Shown here: one piece after another, positions 63,149 through 64,000 of the stretch
Numbering within the stretch: the stretch's first letter is position 1
How the letters are laid out: every line of letters starts with the position of its first letter
From: Pasteurella dagmatis
Lineage (GTDB): Bacteria; Pseudomonadota; Gammaproteobacteria; Enterobacterales; Pasteurellaceae
Length of the DNA stretch: 64,000 nucleotides
Assembly (NCBI RefSeq): GCF_900186835.1
Contig: NZ_LT906448.1
Span: 1 to 64,000, forward strand
Direction of reading: 5' to 3'
Notes under the pieces: generated by a model
Database searches by the model: none
The model's input: the letters and a program-made list of their open reading frames with translations, nothing else
Told to the model about the DNA's origin: nothing
Position numbers and translations under genes: made by a program

Positions 63149-64000
63149 ATGTATAGTAAAATCTTATCGACAGGTAGTTATTTACCGAAAAATATTCGTA
63201 CCAATGCTGATTTAGAGAAAATGGTGGAAACTTCCGATGAGTGGATTTCTGAGCGTACGGGTATTAAAGAACGTCGTATTGCTGATGTAAACGAAACTGT
63301 GGCAACTATGGGATTTCAGGCTGCTAAAAAATGCTTAGAAATGTCTCCTATTGATGTCAATGAGATTGATTTGATCGTGGTTGCAACGACTAGTTCAACA
63401 TATGCATTTCCAAGTGCCGCTTGCCAGATTCAAAAAATGCTTGATATTAAAGATGCGATTGCGTTTGATGTCGCTGCTGCTTGCTCTGGTTTCGTTTACG
63501 CATTGACTGTTGCAGATCAATTTATTCGTACGGGTAAAGTGAAAAAAGCTTTAGTGATTGGTGCAGATCTTTTTTCTCGTGCATTAAATCCAGAAGATCG
63601 TGGCACAATTATTTTATTTGGTGACGGTGCTGGTGCTGTGATTTTAGAAAGCACTAATGAGCCTGGCATTATTTCGACACATTTACACGCAACAGGTGAA
63701 AATGCAGATGTATTAACGTTAGCAAATCAAGCACGTGGTATTGAAAGCGATCCGGCCTATCTTGAAATGCAAGGCAATGCTACTTTTAAAATTGCGGTGC
63801 GTGAGCTTGCTAATGTGGTAGAAGAAACTTTAGAAGCAAATCAGTTAGATAAGAAAGATATTGATTGGTTAGTCCCTCACCAAGCGAATTTGCGTATTAT
63901 TTCAGCGACAGCGAAAAAATTAGATATGGATATGTCACAAGTGGTGGTGACGCTTGATCGTCACGGTAATACCTCGGCAGGAAGTATCCCAAGTGCATTA
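63149..64000 (+). CDS. fabH: Beta-ketoacyl-ACP synthase III, cut by the window end
   Basis: FabH starts fatty-acid synthesis by condensing acetyl-CoA with malonyl-ACP. The first 284 residues are seen: [15 protein letters not shown], the acyl-Cys in [12 protein letters not shown] near residue 113, the catalytic His in PHQANLRI near residue 247, and Asn in [11 protein letters not shown] near residue 277. These are the three catalytic residues. The open frame runs to the last base, so the C-terminal end lies beyond the window. It follows plsX after 75 bases. Confidence 0.95.
   Translation, partial: MYSKILSTGSYLPKNIRTNADLEKMVETSDEWISERTGIKERRIADVNETVATMGFQAAKKCLEMSPIDVNEIDLIVVATTSSTYAFPSAACQIQKMLDIKDAIAFDVAAACSGFVYALTVADQFIRTGKVKKALVIGADLFSRALNPEDRGTIILFGDGAGAVILESTNEPGIISTHLHATGENADVLTLANQARGIESDPAYLEMQGNATFKIAVRELANVVEETLEANQLDKKDIDWLVPHQANLRIISATAKKLDMDMSQVVVTLDRHGNTSAGSIPSAL

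Overview
The window is a chromosomal stretch from a Haemophilus-type member of the Pasteurellaceae. It is AT-rich, carries more than 40 copies by eye of the Haemophilus DNA-uptake core AAGTGCGGT (either strand), and its genes match the H. influenzae/H. parainfluenzae repertoire (YhhQ, BioG, luxS, an oppABCDF cluster, an LOS glycosyltransferase cluster). Species is not settled; CRP differs from the H. influenzae protein as I remember it, so a relative such as H. parainfluenzae is more likely. Position 1 is the dnaA start codon, so any oriC lies outside the window. No phage, insertion sequence, CRISPR array or rRNA was found.

Layout. 1-3.6 kb: dnaA-dnaN-recF. 3.6-7.7 kb (minus): methyltransferase, crp, yheU, slmA, dut, coaBC. 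7.8-10 kb: radC, rpmB-rpmG, mutM. 10-17.3 kb: an accessory lipo-oligosaccharide cluster of seven glycosyltransferases (GT9, GT25, GT25, two GT2 paralogues, GT8, GT4) interrupted only by rpmE; it has no uptake sequence and looks recombined or acquired. 17.4-31.5 kb: priA, ftsN, acrR-acrA-fRMsr-acrB, perM, an ArsC-like gene, arfA with a terminator inside its reading frame, small lipoproteins, rep. 31.6-32.0 kb: tRNA-Ser and two tRNA-Arg. 32-40.5 kb: PRD protein, yqaB-yqaA, luxS, purT, bcp, dapA, bamC, ppiD. 40.6-48.8 kb: yhhQ (with preQ1 riboswitch and PurR box), a small transporter, copZ-copA, folA, yjjPB, proB, a 15-unit 9-bp repeat array, a lipoprotein, fklB. 48.8-55.3 kb: psd, bioAFGCD, an alpha-carbonic anhydrase lipoprotein. 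55.4-61 kb: oppABCDF (minus). 61.3-64 kb: yceD-rpmF-plsX-fabH, with fabH cut by the window end.

How genes work together. dnaA-dnaN-recF, priA, rep, mutM and radC belong to replication and repair. slmA, ftsN and several envelope genes serve division and outer-membrane assembly. bioA-F-G-C-D cover pimeloyl synthesis and three later biotin steps, with bioB absent here. Many transcription units end in hairpins made of two inverted uptake sequences. No clear novel multigene system was found. The most interesting signals are regulatory: the dual-control yhhQ leader, the arfA internal terminator, the proB-lipoprotein repeat array, a probable leaderless yceD mRNA, a switch-like rpmB leader, and a shared near-identical block in the two GT2 paralogues.
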